The notes under the pieces were generated by a model. It saw only the letters and a list, made by a program, of their open reading frames with translations, searched no databases and was not told the origin of the DNA. Shown one piece after another: positions 33,536 through 41,872 of a stretch of DNA of 53,022 bases (positions are counted from its first letter, which is position 1; each line of letters starts with the position of its first letter). The position numbers were made by a program, and so were the translations under genes. The stretch is from UBA60 sp964587885. Lineage in GTDB: Archaea > Thermoplasmatota > Poseidoniia > Poseidoniales > Poseidoniaceae. Location of the stretch: positions 1 to 53,022 of the forward strand of contig CAZPME010000015.1 in the NCBI GenBank assembly GCA_964587885.1, in the 5' to 3' direction.

Positions 33536-35038
33536 TTAGTTTTTAGATTGGTTAATTTCAGGACCCGGTGCATTGGCGACAGTACGAATAATATTGATGC
33601 CAAATGCCAATATCCCTGAGATTAGAACGGCAGTCCAGCCTAATAGAACAAGGATGATTCCAACATCTCCAAGACCCATTGATTCAGCCAAATATTGTGA
33701 TAGGAACGAGGTTCCATTCCAAAAGGAATGTCCGAGTATGGCCAAACCTATGGCAAGAGGAACACTCTTTGGAAGAGGAATACCGCTAGGTGAATTGACT
33801 TCACGGGATTGTTCCGGTTGAAATGAAATTCTGCCCGAATCGAGAATTGTTGCACCACCACCAATTGAATCCACAAGTTGTCCAGTGCTCCGGTCAAAGA
33901 GCGACCATTCAGGTTGTTCAGCGGAACTTGTTGCCGCACTTTCTCCTAAGGCGCCACGCACTGTATTTGCGAGGTCTTTATTTTGACTCAATGCCCATCC
34001 AATAGCCAAACCCGAAATCCCAGTCCATACAGCATGGCCTGGAATTGAACCGATGCCTCTAACAAATGTGGTCATGGCAAATCCGAGTAACCCGCCGCCG
34101 GCAAAACTACTCGCCACATACATGAGATTTTCAACGATAGCGAAACCTAGTCCGACAGTAAAACCAATCTGAAATCCTCGCCGTGGCGAATCTATATACC
34201 GGGCCATGAAAATCACGGCGCCTGCTTTGCATAACTCTTCACCTACTGGTGCCGAGACCGCTAAAGTTAGGAAAGTAGCGAGGTTGGTTTGCTCAAGGCC
34301 AACCGAGGTCCAGTCAGTGGTTAATCCAGCCGCTACGAGTAAGAGTGGAAACAGTATGCTATTGATACAGATTGCCGGTATTGTCGATAACATTCCCGCG
34401 GTCAATGCAGCTTCGGCCTCATGTCCTTTGGTCGGTAATCCAAGACGCTGAGAACTGTACGACCACCACGCGAATACCGGAATTGAGAATCCGAGTAATA
34501 GTAGAGGTATCGCCAGGATAGCGATGGTAAGGATGTTAATGACAAAAATGGTGTCGTTTTCGGTTACTCCGGCAGCAACGGTGGTAAACATTAGGAAAAC
34601 CGCAGTAGCGATTGTTAGAATAAACACGACCCACAATTTCTTCGGCTGGGGGATGTCGAAAGCCCCAGAATCACGGACGATATGGCGCCGCAGTATCGTA
34701 CGAGTTGGCGTTTGTAATGTCCGTTGTCCACTTAGAGCATGCATTGAAGACCCATATTCTGAAGGATAAGCAAGCACAACTTCAACCAATTTTGGCCGCT
34801 TTACCCAAATCAATAATCCGAGTAATGGGAAACCACAGGTGATCCCCACTACGGAAACAACCGGTTCTAACATTGCGATACCAAATGGAATCATTACCAA
34901 GGTTTGAGCGATAAATGCAGTAATAATTGAAATGGCGCTCATCCGCCTAATAATCTTCCAAGGGGAACTATATTTGGCTAGAACTAGTGATTTTGGAGTT
35001 GGTGATGGCGGATCTGGCTGAATCACTACTCGATTCAT
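33536..35038 (-). CDS. PrsW family intramembrane metalloprotease
   Basis: A protein of about 500 residues with around ten membrane segments. It has the PrsW signature series: SAPVGEELCKAGAVIFMARY (EExxK), GFTVGLGFAIVENLMYV (the FxxxEN motif), IPGHAVWTGISGLAIG and LGHSFWNGTSFL, which supply the histidines and glutamates of a metal-dependent membrane protease. Bacterial PrsW cleaves an anti-sigma factor; the archaeal substrate is unknown. The ATG at 35038 was chosen; earlier in-frame starts at 35077 and 35089 (GTG) are possible. It is the last gene before the glutamate synthase group on the same strand. Confidence 0.85.
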   Translation of the reverse strand: MNRVVIQPDPPSPTPKSLVLAKYSSPWKIIRRMSAISIITAFIAQTLVMIPFGIAMLEPVVSVVGITCGFPLLGLLIWVKRPKLVEVVLAYPSEYGSSMHALSGQRTLQTPTRTILRRHIVRDSGAFDIPQPKKLWVVFILTIATAVFLMFTTVAAGVTENDTIFVINILTIAILAIPLLLLGFSIPVFAWWSYSSQRLGLPTKGHEAEAALTAGMLSTIPAICINSILFPLLLVAAGLTTDWTSVGLEQTNLATFLTLAVSAPVGEELCKAGAVIFMARYIDSPRRGFQIGFTVGLGFAIVENLMYVASSFAGGGLLGFAMTTFVRGIGSIPGHAVWTGISGLAIGWALSQNKDLANTVRGALGESAATSSAEQPEWSLFDRSTGQLVDSIGGGATILDSGRISFQPEQSREVNSPSGIPLPKSVPLAIGLAILGHSFWNGTSFLSQYLAESMGLGDVGIILVLLGWTAVLISGILAFGINIIRTVANAPGPEINQSKN

Positions 35039-35242
35039 CACAACCCCTGTCGGCTGGGCATGAAAAGTGGTATTCATTCCTGTCTGCACGCTTCTACCAT
35101 TTCGTCATTAGTCATCAACCCGACGTAAGGTCCCGCTCAGTTCGCCCGTCATTCGCCATATTGGCGCTACAGGTGTTCATCATTGCGGGAATTGATGCAG
35201 GCATCACTCGGCGATAAAATGACTGGTTACAAGAGGCGGCCT

Positions 35243-37831
35243 CTAATCGTGTTTTGCAGCCCAAGCATCCTCAACCGAAAGGGCCTTGTTTTTCAACGGG
35301 ATAATCTTGCGGTATATTTCAGCCGGTGCTTTGACTTCACCGTCAACGGTCAAAAGTCGAGCCAAAGGAATGTCAAAGTGTTCTTCGTTCTCAATTAGCA
35401 TATCCTTGACTAAGGCCCAATCTTCTTCGGAAAGGTCGGTAAAACCACCGCCATTTAACTGGCTGTCTGAGACACGCTTGTATGGGTCGCGAAGATAGAT
35501 TGCTCCGCCACTGGAGAGACTGAACAAGTTGCCGCCAGGATATGGGGTATCGAGTTCAATAATATCGCCATTTGCGGTAAATTCCATTCCGTTGACAATG
35601 ACGAAACCACCAGGGTTGTCGACATCCAATGGATCGCCGGCCATGAAGGACTCTGCGAGGTAATCCAATGCGGTTCCATTAACTACTAACTTTGGACAGC
35701 CTACACTGTTTATCATCGGCCGGCCAGCAGCATTTCCGAGAATAAACAAGCGCCCTCCTTTGGCTCCATAGCCGTAACACTGCCCGACATCGCCATGCAC
35801 TACTGTAGTGCCACGCTTGTGAATCTGACCGATTTGGTCCTGACCATTGCCGTGCATGTGAATGGTCATTCCATCGTTGCCGCTTGCCAAATAATCGCCG
35901 GCACTTTGGTAGACATCTATAGTGACACCATGGGTATTAGGGCCAAATCCATTACCAATGAAACGATGTCCTCGGCAATGAATGATGTGGAAGTGACGCC
36001 AACCTTCACCGTAAAGTGAGACTAATTCACGGGCTAGAGATTCGACTCCTTCAATAGGATATGGACGCGCATCGACGATGATGGCTTGGTTAGGGTTGAC
36101 CGGTTCGGGTCGGTGGCCGAGGGTTTTCTGACCAACAAAGTCATCACAAGGATTTGAAGCAGCACTCATCAAGACACTGACTAATTCAATTTCGACAAGG
36201 CCTCTCCAACGGCTGGCTCGTAAAGTACCGCATGGATAGCGGCGGTCGAGAAGTTGTTGTAATACAGTTACAGCATCAATGCGAGAACATTCCCCCGAAA
36301 TTTCCGACAACATTGCTCGGGCTTCGGGCCACCCCATTTCTTGTAGAGATTCAATCGCTTGTTGAGATATTTCCCCGGCGGGGGAAGAGAAAGGTAAGTT
36401 TGCACCCGAATCAATCGCCGCCCCTTCAACTTGGTAATCTCCAGTTGGAGAAGTATCGACTACTCGTCCGAATTTATCGGTCATCACCAATTCAAATGAA
36501 CCATCATCCTGCTTGTCTACGTCAAATAAGAACGCTCCACCATCGGTGTAAGAGCCCCCGCGCGCATTCCAGTATTTGTCGCAATGCCGCCAAAAACGCT
36601 TATCTTCAGAAGATAGGCTATCTAATACAGCATCGATAACTTGCTTCTCAGAGGCGCAAAAGGCGATGCCGACTTCACCGCGCTGGTATGAGAATACTTG
36701 CGGGCGCAACATGCTGGTATCGGTAATGCCGATGAGGCGATGATGGTCTTTTGCTGCTGCCTGCGCGATGATGAAGAACCACGGTCCATCAGGGGAGCCA
36801 TGAATGTGAGTGCGCTGTATTTGTTCGTACACTTGTTGCTTATTTTCAGGTAGCATGACATAATCCAATTCGGCGGTCGGGGCTAGAGATTCGATCAAAT
36901 ATTCCATCGGATAATCATAGACACGATGATGGAGGTCAAAGGCCAAAGCTGCAACTTCTGTATCGGTGAAAAAGAGTGGTTCCATGCCTCTTTGAGCCAA
37001 ATAATCCTTGACTGAAACATAATTTGAGAAATCACCATTGTGCACTAGTGCGACATCAATACCTTGGCCAAAGGGATGCGCTCCACCGGGATGAGTAACT
37101 CGGCCTCGAGTGGGATAGCGATGGTGGCCAATCCAAACATGGGCGGTAATATCATCGAGACAATAGTACTTGATCACATCTTCTGCATAGCCGACAATTT
37201 TGAGAATTATCATGTCGCGGCCGTGCGATAGAACGAATGCATCGGCGCGGCCATTTTCTGCATAGAACTCTATATTCAACTTGTGAGTATTTCGATAGAT
37301 ATATTCTTGCTCCATCGCATCGTCATCTTTGAAGTCATTCGGCGAGAGCCCACTTTCGGCGATCATTGTTTCCAAGCCACTAGCCTTGGGTCGGACGAAA
37401 TAGCACACGACGTCAGGTGGCTGAACTTCAAGTGAAGGCAAGTCATCTTGCCATGAAGCCAAGGTAGGCATTTCGTGAATGTGGTCGACATCAAAAGCGT
37501 CATGGATATATTTTGCTTCAACGTCTTGACGGTGACCTTTGTTGACGTAGGCTATGGCGATGAGAAATGAATTCTGCAATACTTCGGGCGTGGTCGAAAA
37601 ATGCTTTGCATTCAGACCGACCATGGCGACGCCGCCACCCTTGCCATTACCTCGATTACGCATTTGCTCAAGAGAATTAAACAGATGACGTCCAGCGACA
37701 GGAATTTCACATGCTAGACCAACAACGCCACAACCACCTTCGGCAACATCGTCTTCATTCATCTCAATTGTTGGTAAAGAACGAGTCAATTGGCGACGGG
37801 CTGAAAGGATAGCATCGGGATTGTTAGGCAT
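35243..37831 (-). CDS. Glutamate synthase component: class II glutaminase fused to GXGXG domain
   Basis: An 862-residue fusion. The N-terminal glutaminase has its nucleophile at about Cys34 (AEGGCGVVGLACEIPV), implying a processed leader of about 33 residues, and shows HRYPTRGRVTHPGGAHPFG and VALVHNGDFSNY. The C-terminal 260 residues form the GXGXG beta-helix of GltB (GVTIDVYQSAGDYLASGNDG, GQCYGYGAKGGRLFILGNAA). In ordinary GltB these flank an FMN domain, which here is a separate downstream-product gene (37831-39162). The ATG at 37831 overlaps that gene's stop by one base. It supplies ammonia from glutamine to the synthase. Confidence 0.88.
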   Translation of the reverse strand: MPNNPDAILSARRQLTRSLPTIEMNEDDVAEGGCGVVGLACEIPVAGRHLFNSLEQMRNRGNGKGGGVAMVGLNAKHFSTTPEVLQNSFLIAIAYVNKGHRQDVEAKYIHDAFDVDHIHEMPTLASWQDDLPSLEVQPPDVVCYFVRPKASGLETMIAESGLSPNDFKDDDAMEQEYIYRNTHKLNIEFYAENGRADAFVLSHGRDMIILKIVGYAEDVIKYYCLDDITAHVWIGHHRYPTRGRVTHPGGAHPFGQGIDVALVHNGDFSNYVSVKDYLAQRGMEPLFFTDTEVAALAFDLHHRVYDYPMEYLIESLAPTAELDYVMLPENKQQVYEQIQRTHIHGSPDGPWFFIIAQAAAKDHHRLIGITDTSMLRPQVFSYQRGEVGIAFCASEKQVIDAVLDSLSSEDKRFWRHCDKYWNARGGSYTDGGAFLFDVDKQDDGSFELVMTDKFGRVVDTSPTGDYQVEGAAIDSGANLPFSSPAGEISQQAIESLQEMGWPEARAMLSEISGECSRIDAVTVLQQLLDRRYPCGTLRASRWRGLVEIELVSVLMSAASNPCDDFVGQKTLGHRPEPVNPNQAIIVDARPYPIEGVESLARELVSLYGEGWRHFHIIHCRGHRFIGNGFGPNTHGVTIDVYQSAGDYLASGNDGMTIHMHGNGQDQIGQIHKRGTTVVHGDVGQCYGYGAKGGRLFILGNAAGRPMINSVGCPKLVVNGTALDYLAESFMAGDPLDVDNPGGFVIVNGMEFTANGDIIELDTPYPGGNLFSLSSGGAIYLRDPYKRVSDSQLNGGGFTDLSEEDWALVKDMLIENEEHFDIPLARLLTVDGEVKAPAEIYRKIIPLKNKALSVEDAWAAKHD

Positions 37832-39162
37832 CACTGCTCACTCCCATCAGTATACCGCAATAAGTCGGTTCGGCCGCGCAATTCGGTTATCTTGGATAAT
37901 CCAAGTTTGCGCATAATATCACGCAAACGCCATTGTACCGCTGTGTAGTAATTGAATAGGCGTTGTTCGCCCCAATCTTGTTGTACCCACTCTTGTAATT
38001 CGATATCAGTAGTAGTTAATCCCCAAGGGCAACCACGTCCGCTCGGTCCTCCTTCACAATTAGAACAACGTGTACATCCCATTGCAACCAAGTCGCTGGT
38101 GCCATATACGACTCCATCGGCGCCGAGAGCAATCGCTTTGGCAACGTCGTCAGGAGTTCGGATACCTCCACTAGCAATGATGGTAACTTTATCGCGCACC
38201 CCTTCCTTGATGAGGAATTTGTGTACCTTTGGAATCGCCAATTCAATCGGCATAGCGATATTCTTCTTGGCAATTTCTGGAGCAGCACCGGTGCCGCCAT
38301 ATGAACCATCGAGATGGATGATGTGAGCGCCAGCATAGAAAGAGCCAACTGCAACCATGTCGACATCATGAGGTGTACTAACTTTGACCGAAATCAATGC
38401 CTCGGGATTGATGGTTTGAATCCAATCAATATGTTTCATGTGGTCTTCCACAGAGTAGGTCGAGTGGAAGGGGAATGGACTGAATAGGCTAACAAAAGGA
38501 ACGCTTCCTCGAAGTTTTGCGACCTCACCTCCTGCTTTAGCGGCCAATAGGTGGCCACCAAGTCCGGGCTTAGCACCTTGAGCGTACTTGAATTCAATTA
38601 TTGGTGCTGCCTTTATCGAGCGCTCTTCAACTCCGAAATATCCAGTTGCGACTTGAGTGATTACATTGTCCTTGAATTGATATAATTCCTCGGGATATCC
38701 ACCTTCTCCTGTTGACATGTAGGAATTCCATTTGGCAGCGTTACGAGCACGCGCCATCATCACGTTGACTGAAACAGAACCATAAGACATCCCACCGCCA
38801 TATATTGGCAAGTCGGGTCGAAGTTGATGGCGCCCATCTTGACGCTGATTCAATTCCAAGGTTGTATCAAGGTGTTCACCATGCTCAAGCCATTCTCCCT
38901 CGCTTAGGAATTTGAAGCGCAAGCGATCGAAACCACCGTCGCTGTTACCGGTCATGTAATTGAAATTCTCAGGCACTTCACCTGTCTCGGCCATATACCA
39001 TGTGGCAAGAATCAAATCATCGGTCCATCGGGCATCACCAAGAGCCTCTGGTTTGGGGAACTCACCAAAGGCACGTGCGCGCATGCCATCCTGCATTAGA
39101 TGCGTAGTCTTCTCAAATAATTTCTCGGTTGGAAAGGTTGGCTCACCAGGAGAGAATACCAT
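37831..39162 (-). CDS. Glutamate synthase FMN/iron-sulfur synthase domain protein
   Basis: A 443-residue protein corresponding to the central synthase domain of GltB. Typical motifs are YGGGMSYGSVSVNVMMARAR, STGEGGYPEELYQF, IIEFKYAQGAKPGLGGHLLA and the FMN phosphate loop IIASGGIRTPDDVAKAIALG. A 3Fe-4S type cysteine set follows (MGCTRCSNCEGGPSGRGCPWG, near residue 360). It should form glutamate from 2-oxoglutarate and ammonia. It is the middle gene of three, joined to its neighbours by one-base stop/start overlaps. No NADPH-dependent GltD subunit is next to it, so the electron donor may be ferredoxin. Confidence 0.9.
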   Translation of the reverse strand: MVFSPGEPTFPTEKLFEKTTHLMQDGMRARAFGEFPKPEALGDARWTDDLILATWYMAETGEVPENFNYMTGNSDGGFDRLRFKFLSEGEWLEHGEHLDTTLELNQRQDGRHQLRPDLPIYGGGMSYGSVSVNVMMARARNAAKWNSYMSTGEGGYPEELYQFKDNVITQVATGYFGVEERSIKAAPIIEFKYAQGAKPGLGGHLLAAKAGGEVAKLRGSVPFVSLFSPFPFHSTYSVEDHMKHIDWIQTINPEALISVKVSTPHDVDMVAVGSFYAGAHIIHLDGSYGGTGAAPEIAKKNIAMPIELAIPKVHKFLIKEGVRDKVTIIASGGIRTPDDVAKAIALGADGVVYGTSDLVAMGCTRCSNCEGGPSGRGCPWGLTTTDIELQEWVQQDWGEQRLFNYYTAVQWRLRDIMRKLGLSKITELRGRTDLLRYTDGSEQ

Positions 39163-40646
39163 TATTGTCCACCTCCGTTATATCCCTCAATATCACCAAA
39201 GGCCTCCGCCTCTAGAGATGCACAGAGCATTGAGCGACCAAATTCGCCTCGCAATCGTCGGACTTCGCGAATACCCATTGCGCCAAGAATCTCTAACATT
39301 TGGTCACGCCATGAGCACGATAGATTGACCAAGCGCTGTACTGCCCATGCTTCATCCAGTTTTTTGGGCAGTTGTACGGTAGCAGCATCTCGACTTTGCA
39401 AATCCCCCGATAGTCGGGCTTGCATTGCAACTAAGAGAACATGGTCGAGACTTACTGCATCAAGTCCGCTGATAACAGATTTAGGCAGGTTGTCGGCTCC
39501 GGCGATTCCACCACCACCGAGCAAAGTGATTTCATCCCTCACACCTCTTTCAATCAGCGCTAAATGGGCTGCTTTTAGGCTATCAATTAGGAAACGTCCA
39601 TCTCCATCTAGACCGTGATGATCGGCGAGAAGGTGGATGATTTTTACACCGGACTCTTGCATTTTGAGCATTTTATCTAACCAATCTCCAGTCATTTCCA
39701 AGCGAATCCCGACAGCGTATCCTTGCTCAACAAAATGTGAGTATGCACTTTGGTCCCATTTGGATAATTCAACCATGCGCGTACCGGCCCCAACTGAACA
39801 ACCGCTACAGTCGACGATTGGCACTACATTGGGGCCTGAAAGTTCCAAGCGCTCCACCGTCTTTGCCGGTAGAATTGCTAGAGTATCGACAATATCGGCT
39901 GTTTTCGCAAAGGTGCGAGCGACAAGGTCCGACTCCAAGGTTGCCGGCGGGGCATCAAAGATGAAGGGTAATTGGATTTGAAACATATTTGTTGGATTGC
40001 TGACATTTCCATTTTCATCGAATTCCAAATGCATTGGTTTGGCGCCAATATCTACTCCGGTACCAATTAATTCACGACCGTGAATCCCATCACGGCTCGG
40101 TCGAACAATTTCCGACATATCAGTAAACATGCCGTCAAAACCAGGGCCGCCAAAGCGGCCGCGATAACCTTGACCGCGCACTGGGACAGTACCCTTTTTT
40201 GCCTCTTGGTCGATGGTGTAGATGTGTTGGTAGGTTAGGTATTTGTCACCTAGAGCTCTTAGTTCACCATTTGGGGTGACGGTGACGAAATCTGGGTGTT
40301 GTACTTCACAACGCAAACAGCCGACACATAGGTCAGGTCTAGGTGAAAAACCTCCAACAGGGCCGCTGAAAACTCCGTAGGTACAAGGCCGTGAAAACAC
40401 CGTTTCCCAATGGCCGAAATATTTGAAAAACTCTGTAAAAATCAATTTCGCAAGGCCAAACTTGCCGACTTTAACATTGAACCTGCGGGGAAATTTCCAC
40501 ATCTCTTCGGTCTCAACCGTCTCAATATGATAGCGCTCGTATTGGTCGGCACGTAGCCTCGCCTCGGCCCGAGATAGATTGAGAACATCATCGGATTTTA
40601 TTACTACTTGATTTGCATCACTAGAAAACTCGGTTGAAATGACCAC
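39162..40646 (-). CDS. Glutamate synthase-like FMN domain protein with 4Fe-4S motif
   Basis: A 494-residue protein, first gene of the three-gene glutamate synthase group. The N-terminal third carries RPDLCVGCLRCEVQHPDF (cysteines near 104-110), a ferredoxin-like cluster. The rest is an FMN-barrel related to the glutamate synthase domain (EIVRPSRDGIHGRELIGTG, ITLLGGGGIAGADNLPKSV), but it lacks the 3Fe-4S cysteines and STGEGG loop of the middle gene. It may pass electrons or be a regulatory/structural subunit. The start is a GTG at 40646, with a TATA-like element about 50 bases upstream. Confidence 0.75.
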   Translation of the reverse strand: MVISTEFSSDANQVVIKSDDVLNLSRAEARLRADQYERYHIETVETEEMWKFPRRFNVKVGKFGLAKLIFTEFFKYFGHWETVFSRPCTYGVFSGPVGGFSPRPDLCVGCLRCEVQHPDFVTVTPNGELRALGDKYLTYQHIYTIDQEAKKGTVPVRGQGYRGRFGGPGFDGMFTDMSEIVRPSRDGIHGRELIGTGVDIGAKPMHLEFDENGNVSNPTNMFQIQLPFIFDAPPATLESDLVARTFAKTADIVDTLAILPAKTVERLELSGPNVVPIVDCSGCSVGAGTRMVELSKWDQSAYSHFVEQGYAVGIRLEMTGDWLDKMLKMQESGVKIIHLLADHHGLDGDGRFLIDSLKAAHLALIERGVRDEITLLGGGGIAGADNLPKSVISGLDAVSLDHVLLVAMQARLSGDLQSRDAATVQLPKKLDEAWAVQRLVNLSCSWRDQMLEILGAMGIREVRRLRGEFGRSMLCASLEAEAFGDIEGYNGGGQ

Positions 40647-40693
40647 ACAAACACCCCAAGAACCCTCGGCTCGCTTTTTGCGGTTCGCGTAAC

Positions 40694-40703
40694 GTTAATA
40701 TTC
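40694..40703 (-). promoter_or_regulatory. TATA box candidate for the glutamate synthase operon
   Basis: GAATATTAAC on the minus strand, about 48-57 bases upstream of the GTG start. It lies next to a palindrome at 40711-40733. Confidence 0.4.
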
Positions 40704-40710
40704 GTTGTGT

Positions 40711-40733
40711 TGTGATACTCGTGCATTATCACA
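40711..40733. promoter_or_regulatory. Palindromic operator candidate upstream of the glutamate synthase operon
   Basis: TGTGATA (40711-40717) is a perfect inverted match of TATCACA (40727-40733), spaced by nine bases. The two half-sites are a little under one DNA turn plus a spacer apart, as expected for a dimeric regulator. It sits just upstream of the TATA candidate, a position that suits either activation or repression. The 299 bases from 40647 to 40945 hold no gene. Confidence 0.45.
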
Positions 40734-40897
40734 ATATTATTGCGAAAACAGCAATCATACGCATACTAATAGGGCAATAAAATAGTCATTTACTTAGTAT
40801 TTTAGGAAAACACTATTCATTTGAATCTCAAAATCACTTATCTTTCAATACTAGGGCGGTTATGCTTTGTGAATGTCGACTCAAAGATGTATGAAAA

Positions 40898-40912
40898 GGT
40901 CGCATTGCGGCC
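40898..40912 (-). terminator. Hairpin with T-run after the NiSOD genes
   Basis: On the minus strand GGCCGC-AAT-GCGACC forms a six-pair stem (one G-T pair) followed directly by TTTT (40894-40897). It lies 34 bases after the sodX stop codon. It is placed well for a terminator, although archaea often need only the T-run. Confidence 0.45.
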
Positions 40913-40945
40913 CTAAGTCCAATGAAATATCCACCGGTTCATAGA

Positions 40946-41233
40946 CTATCGGTAGTAAGCGATAACAGAATTTTTCGGCACCGGACCAAAATTGTGACTA
41001 TCTTCGCTGGCCAGTGGGTCGGGATTATCGCCAACCAATTGCAATTTACTGTCACCAATCATTTCGGCAATGCGCTTGACGATTTGCACCCTTGGTTTGA
41101 GTGGGTGTGGTGCTAAAACTAAGTCGCCTACAGATAATTTCTGATCCTTGAGCATAGTAAATTCAAGGCTGTCGCCATCCTTGTGAGTCGGCCACATACT
41201 GTCACCGCTAATCACGACTTGTACAGTCGTCAT
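40946..41233 (-). CDS. sodX: Nickel-SOD maturation protease (S26 signal-peptidase-like)
   Basis: A 95-residue serine-lysine protease of the S26 family. Ser12 lies in VISGDSMWPTHKDGD, the lysine in VQIVKRIAEM (Lys53), and the C-terminal VGDNPDPLASEDSHNFGPV is the usual box of the family. No membrane anchor is seen, as in other SodX proteins. Its role is to cut the NiSOD propeptide so that the histidine at the new N-terminus can bind nickel. The ATG at 41233 gives the family start; an in-frame start at 41269 overlaps sodN. It follows sodN by 17 bases, in the same transcript. Confidence 0.85.
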   Translation of the reverse strand: MTTVQVVISGDSMWPTHKDGDSLEFTMLKDQKLSVGDLVLAPHPLKPRVQIVKRIAEMIGDSKLQLVGDNPDPLASEDSHNFGPVPKNSVIAYYR

Positions 41234-41250
41234 ATTGCCTACACAACCGA

Positions 41251-41697
41251 TTAACTGGCGCGAACCCATGCTACGTCGCGGCCTTTAACGGCCCAAAACA
41301 TATTGTGAATTGCTTCAATAGCATCCATCAATTCTTGAGCGTGAGTTGCTGAGACTTCTACTTTACAAGCACTACAGAGTTTAGCAGCCTGCCAAAATGT
41401 ATCGTGTAGGTTTGGATTACCTTCAAGATGCTGAGGCTTGAAGAAATCGGTCCACAAGACCAACAATTCATCCTTGCATTTTTGCGCTTCTTCTTCCTTT
41501 ATTGCAGCATATCTGCTCATTGTATTGAGGTATGCTGCCATTCCGGCCGAATCAGTTGTGTCTGGGCATGACATGTCGAGCATTTTTTTGGTCATTGATT
41601 GCACAGCTTCACCGGCTATTCTAGCACTAGCAGGGTCGTAGACTCCACATGGTCCATCGCAATGCGCTTCGGCAATTATGGTATTGTCTTCTTGCAT
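41251..41697 (-). CDS. sodN: Nickel superoxide dismutase
   Basis: A 148-residue precursor. After an 11-residue propeptide (MQEDNTIIAEA) comes HCDGPCGVYDP, the complete nickel hook HCxxPCGxY; the mature enzyme begins at this histidine. The remaining four-helix bundle matches NiSOD in length and pattern (MLDMSCPDTTDSAGMAAYLN, CKDELLVLWTDFF). It converts superoxide to hydrogen peroxide and oxygen in the cytoplasm. The frame stays open to 41778, but a TATA-like AAATATAAC at 41738-41746 lies inside that extension, so the ATG at 41697 is preferred. It heads a two-gene unit with its own protease. Confidence 0.95.
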   Translation of the reverse strand: MQEDNTIIAEAHCDGPCGVYDPASARIAGEAVQSMTKKMLDMSCPDTTDSAGMAAYLNTMSRYAAIKEEEAQKCKDELLVLWTDFFKPQHLEGNPNLHDTFWQAAKLCSACKVEVSATHAQELMDAIEAIHNMFWAVKGRDVAWVRAS

Positions 41698-41737
41698 GGT
41701 TAACCGATTGAAAGATTGCATATCAATATGCGCATAG

Positions 41738-41746
41738 TTATATTTC
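41738..41746 (-). promoter_or_regulatory. TATA box candidate for sodN-sodX
   Basis: AAATATAAC on the minus strand, preceded by purine-rich AAAAAGA (possible BRE). It lies about 41-49 bases upstream of the sodN ATG at 41697 and predicts a leader of about 15-20 bases. Confidence 0.45.
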
Positions 41747-41840
41747 TTTTTCTGGTCAAGGTGAAATTTCCATTGCAATTACAAATGTGCCTGTGATTGA
41801 ATTGCGATTTGGAGGTGTTTAGAGGTATAATGAGGACTTG

Positions 41841-41872
41841 GTTTCAAATTTTCACCGAAAAAGAAACTTCAA
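41841..41872 (+). repeat. 32-bp inverted repeat, left arm
   Basis: This arm is the exact reverse complement of 43175-43206. It overlaps the stop codon and last codons of the phosphotransferase gene. The arms enclose 1302 bases. Such an exact match over 32 bases is not expected by chance. Confidence 0.9.

Noticed and set aside
41698..41778. Upstream extension of sodN
   Set aside because: It would place a TATA-like element inside the coding region and make the NiSOD propeptide 38 residues long instead of 11.
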